Source: Candidatus Parcubacteria bacterium | Lineage (GTDB): Bacteria; Patescibacteriota; Minisyncoccia; 2-02-FULL-40-12; GWA2-44-9 | Direction of reading: 5' to 3' | DNA length: 5,175 bases | Assembly (NCBI GenBank): GCA_019662005.1 | Contig: JAIFWG010000039.1 | Span: 1-5,175, forward strand | In this document: positions 5,131 through 5,175 of the stretch, one piece after another | Position numbering within the stretch: the first letter of the stretch is position 1 | How the letters are laid out: each line of letters begins with the position of its first letter | Notes under the pieces: generated by a model | The model's database searches: none | Told to the model about the DNA's origin: nothing | The model's input: only the letters and a program-made list of their open reading frames with translations | Translations under genes and position numbers: made by a program

Positions 5131-5175
5131 CTAAGGCAGGAAATTCTTAAGCCAGTCACCCAACTTGCCTGTAAG
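5131..5175 (-). CDS. ftsA: C-terminal end of cell division protein FtsA (runs off the right edge)
   Basis: The frame enters from the right edge and encodes LTGKLGDWLKNFLP before TAG at 5131-5133. These 14 residues form an amphipathic helix with Leu, Trp and Phe on one face and Lys and Asp on the other, the form of the FtsA membrane-targeting tail that tethers FtsZ filaments to the inner membrane. The position directly before ftsZ in the same direction is the conserved division-cluster arrangement, and most of the identification rests on that. SepF or another protein with such a helix is possible but less likely. Confidence 0.75.
   Translation of the reverse strand, partial: LTGKLGDWLKNFLP

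Overview
The window reads like a compact bacterial chromosome segment, most likely from a member of the Candidate Phyla Radiation (Patescibacteria). The lineage is an inference from the style of the FtsZ and ribonucleotide reductase proteins, the tight packing of the genes and the absence of clear Shine-Dalgarno sequences. It is not proven by any marker here. The code looks standard: TGA ends the reductase just after its cysteine-rich tail, and TAA or TAG end the other genes.

All genes are on the minus strand, so the reading order runs from high to low coordinates. At the right edge (5131-5175) are the last 14 codons of ftsA, ending in the usual amphipathic membrane-binding helix. An 84-base gap holds two DnaA-box-like 9-mers and a plausible promoter. 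Next is ftsZ (3874-5046), whose stop codon lies inside a perfect 20-bp terminator hairpin. A 226-base gap follows, with a 10-bp inverted repeat and several small potential stem-loops, and it leads into a 928-residue class II (adenosylcobalamin-dependent) ribonucleotide reductase (861-3647). After a 14-bp terminator hairpin comes a 188-residue protein of unknown function (176-742), whose stop codon lies inside its own terminator. At the left edge (1-126) starts a membrane protein that resembles the N-terminus of ComEC/Rec2 and runs out of the window.

The genes link cell division (FtsA membrane anchor, FtsZ ring) with dNTP supply for DNA replication (NrdJ). Terminators and candidate promoters between the genes suggest mostly separate transcription units rather than one long operon. 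In two of the promoter candidates the -10 hexamer ends exactly 18 bases before the ATG, which would give very short leaders without a ribosome binding site. I see no CRISPR array, insertion sequence, tRNA, rRNA or defence system. The least explained parts are the reductase leader, the DnaA-box-like pair before ftsZ, and the unknown 188-residue protein.
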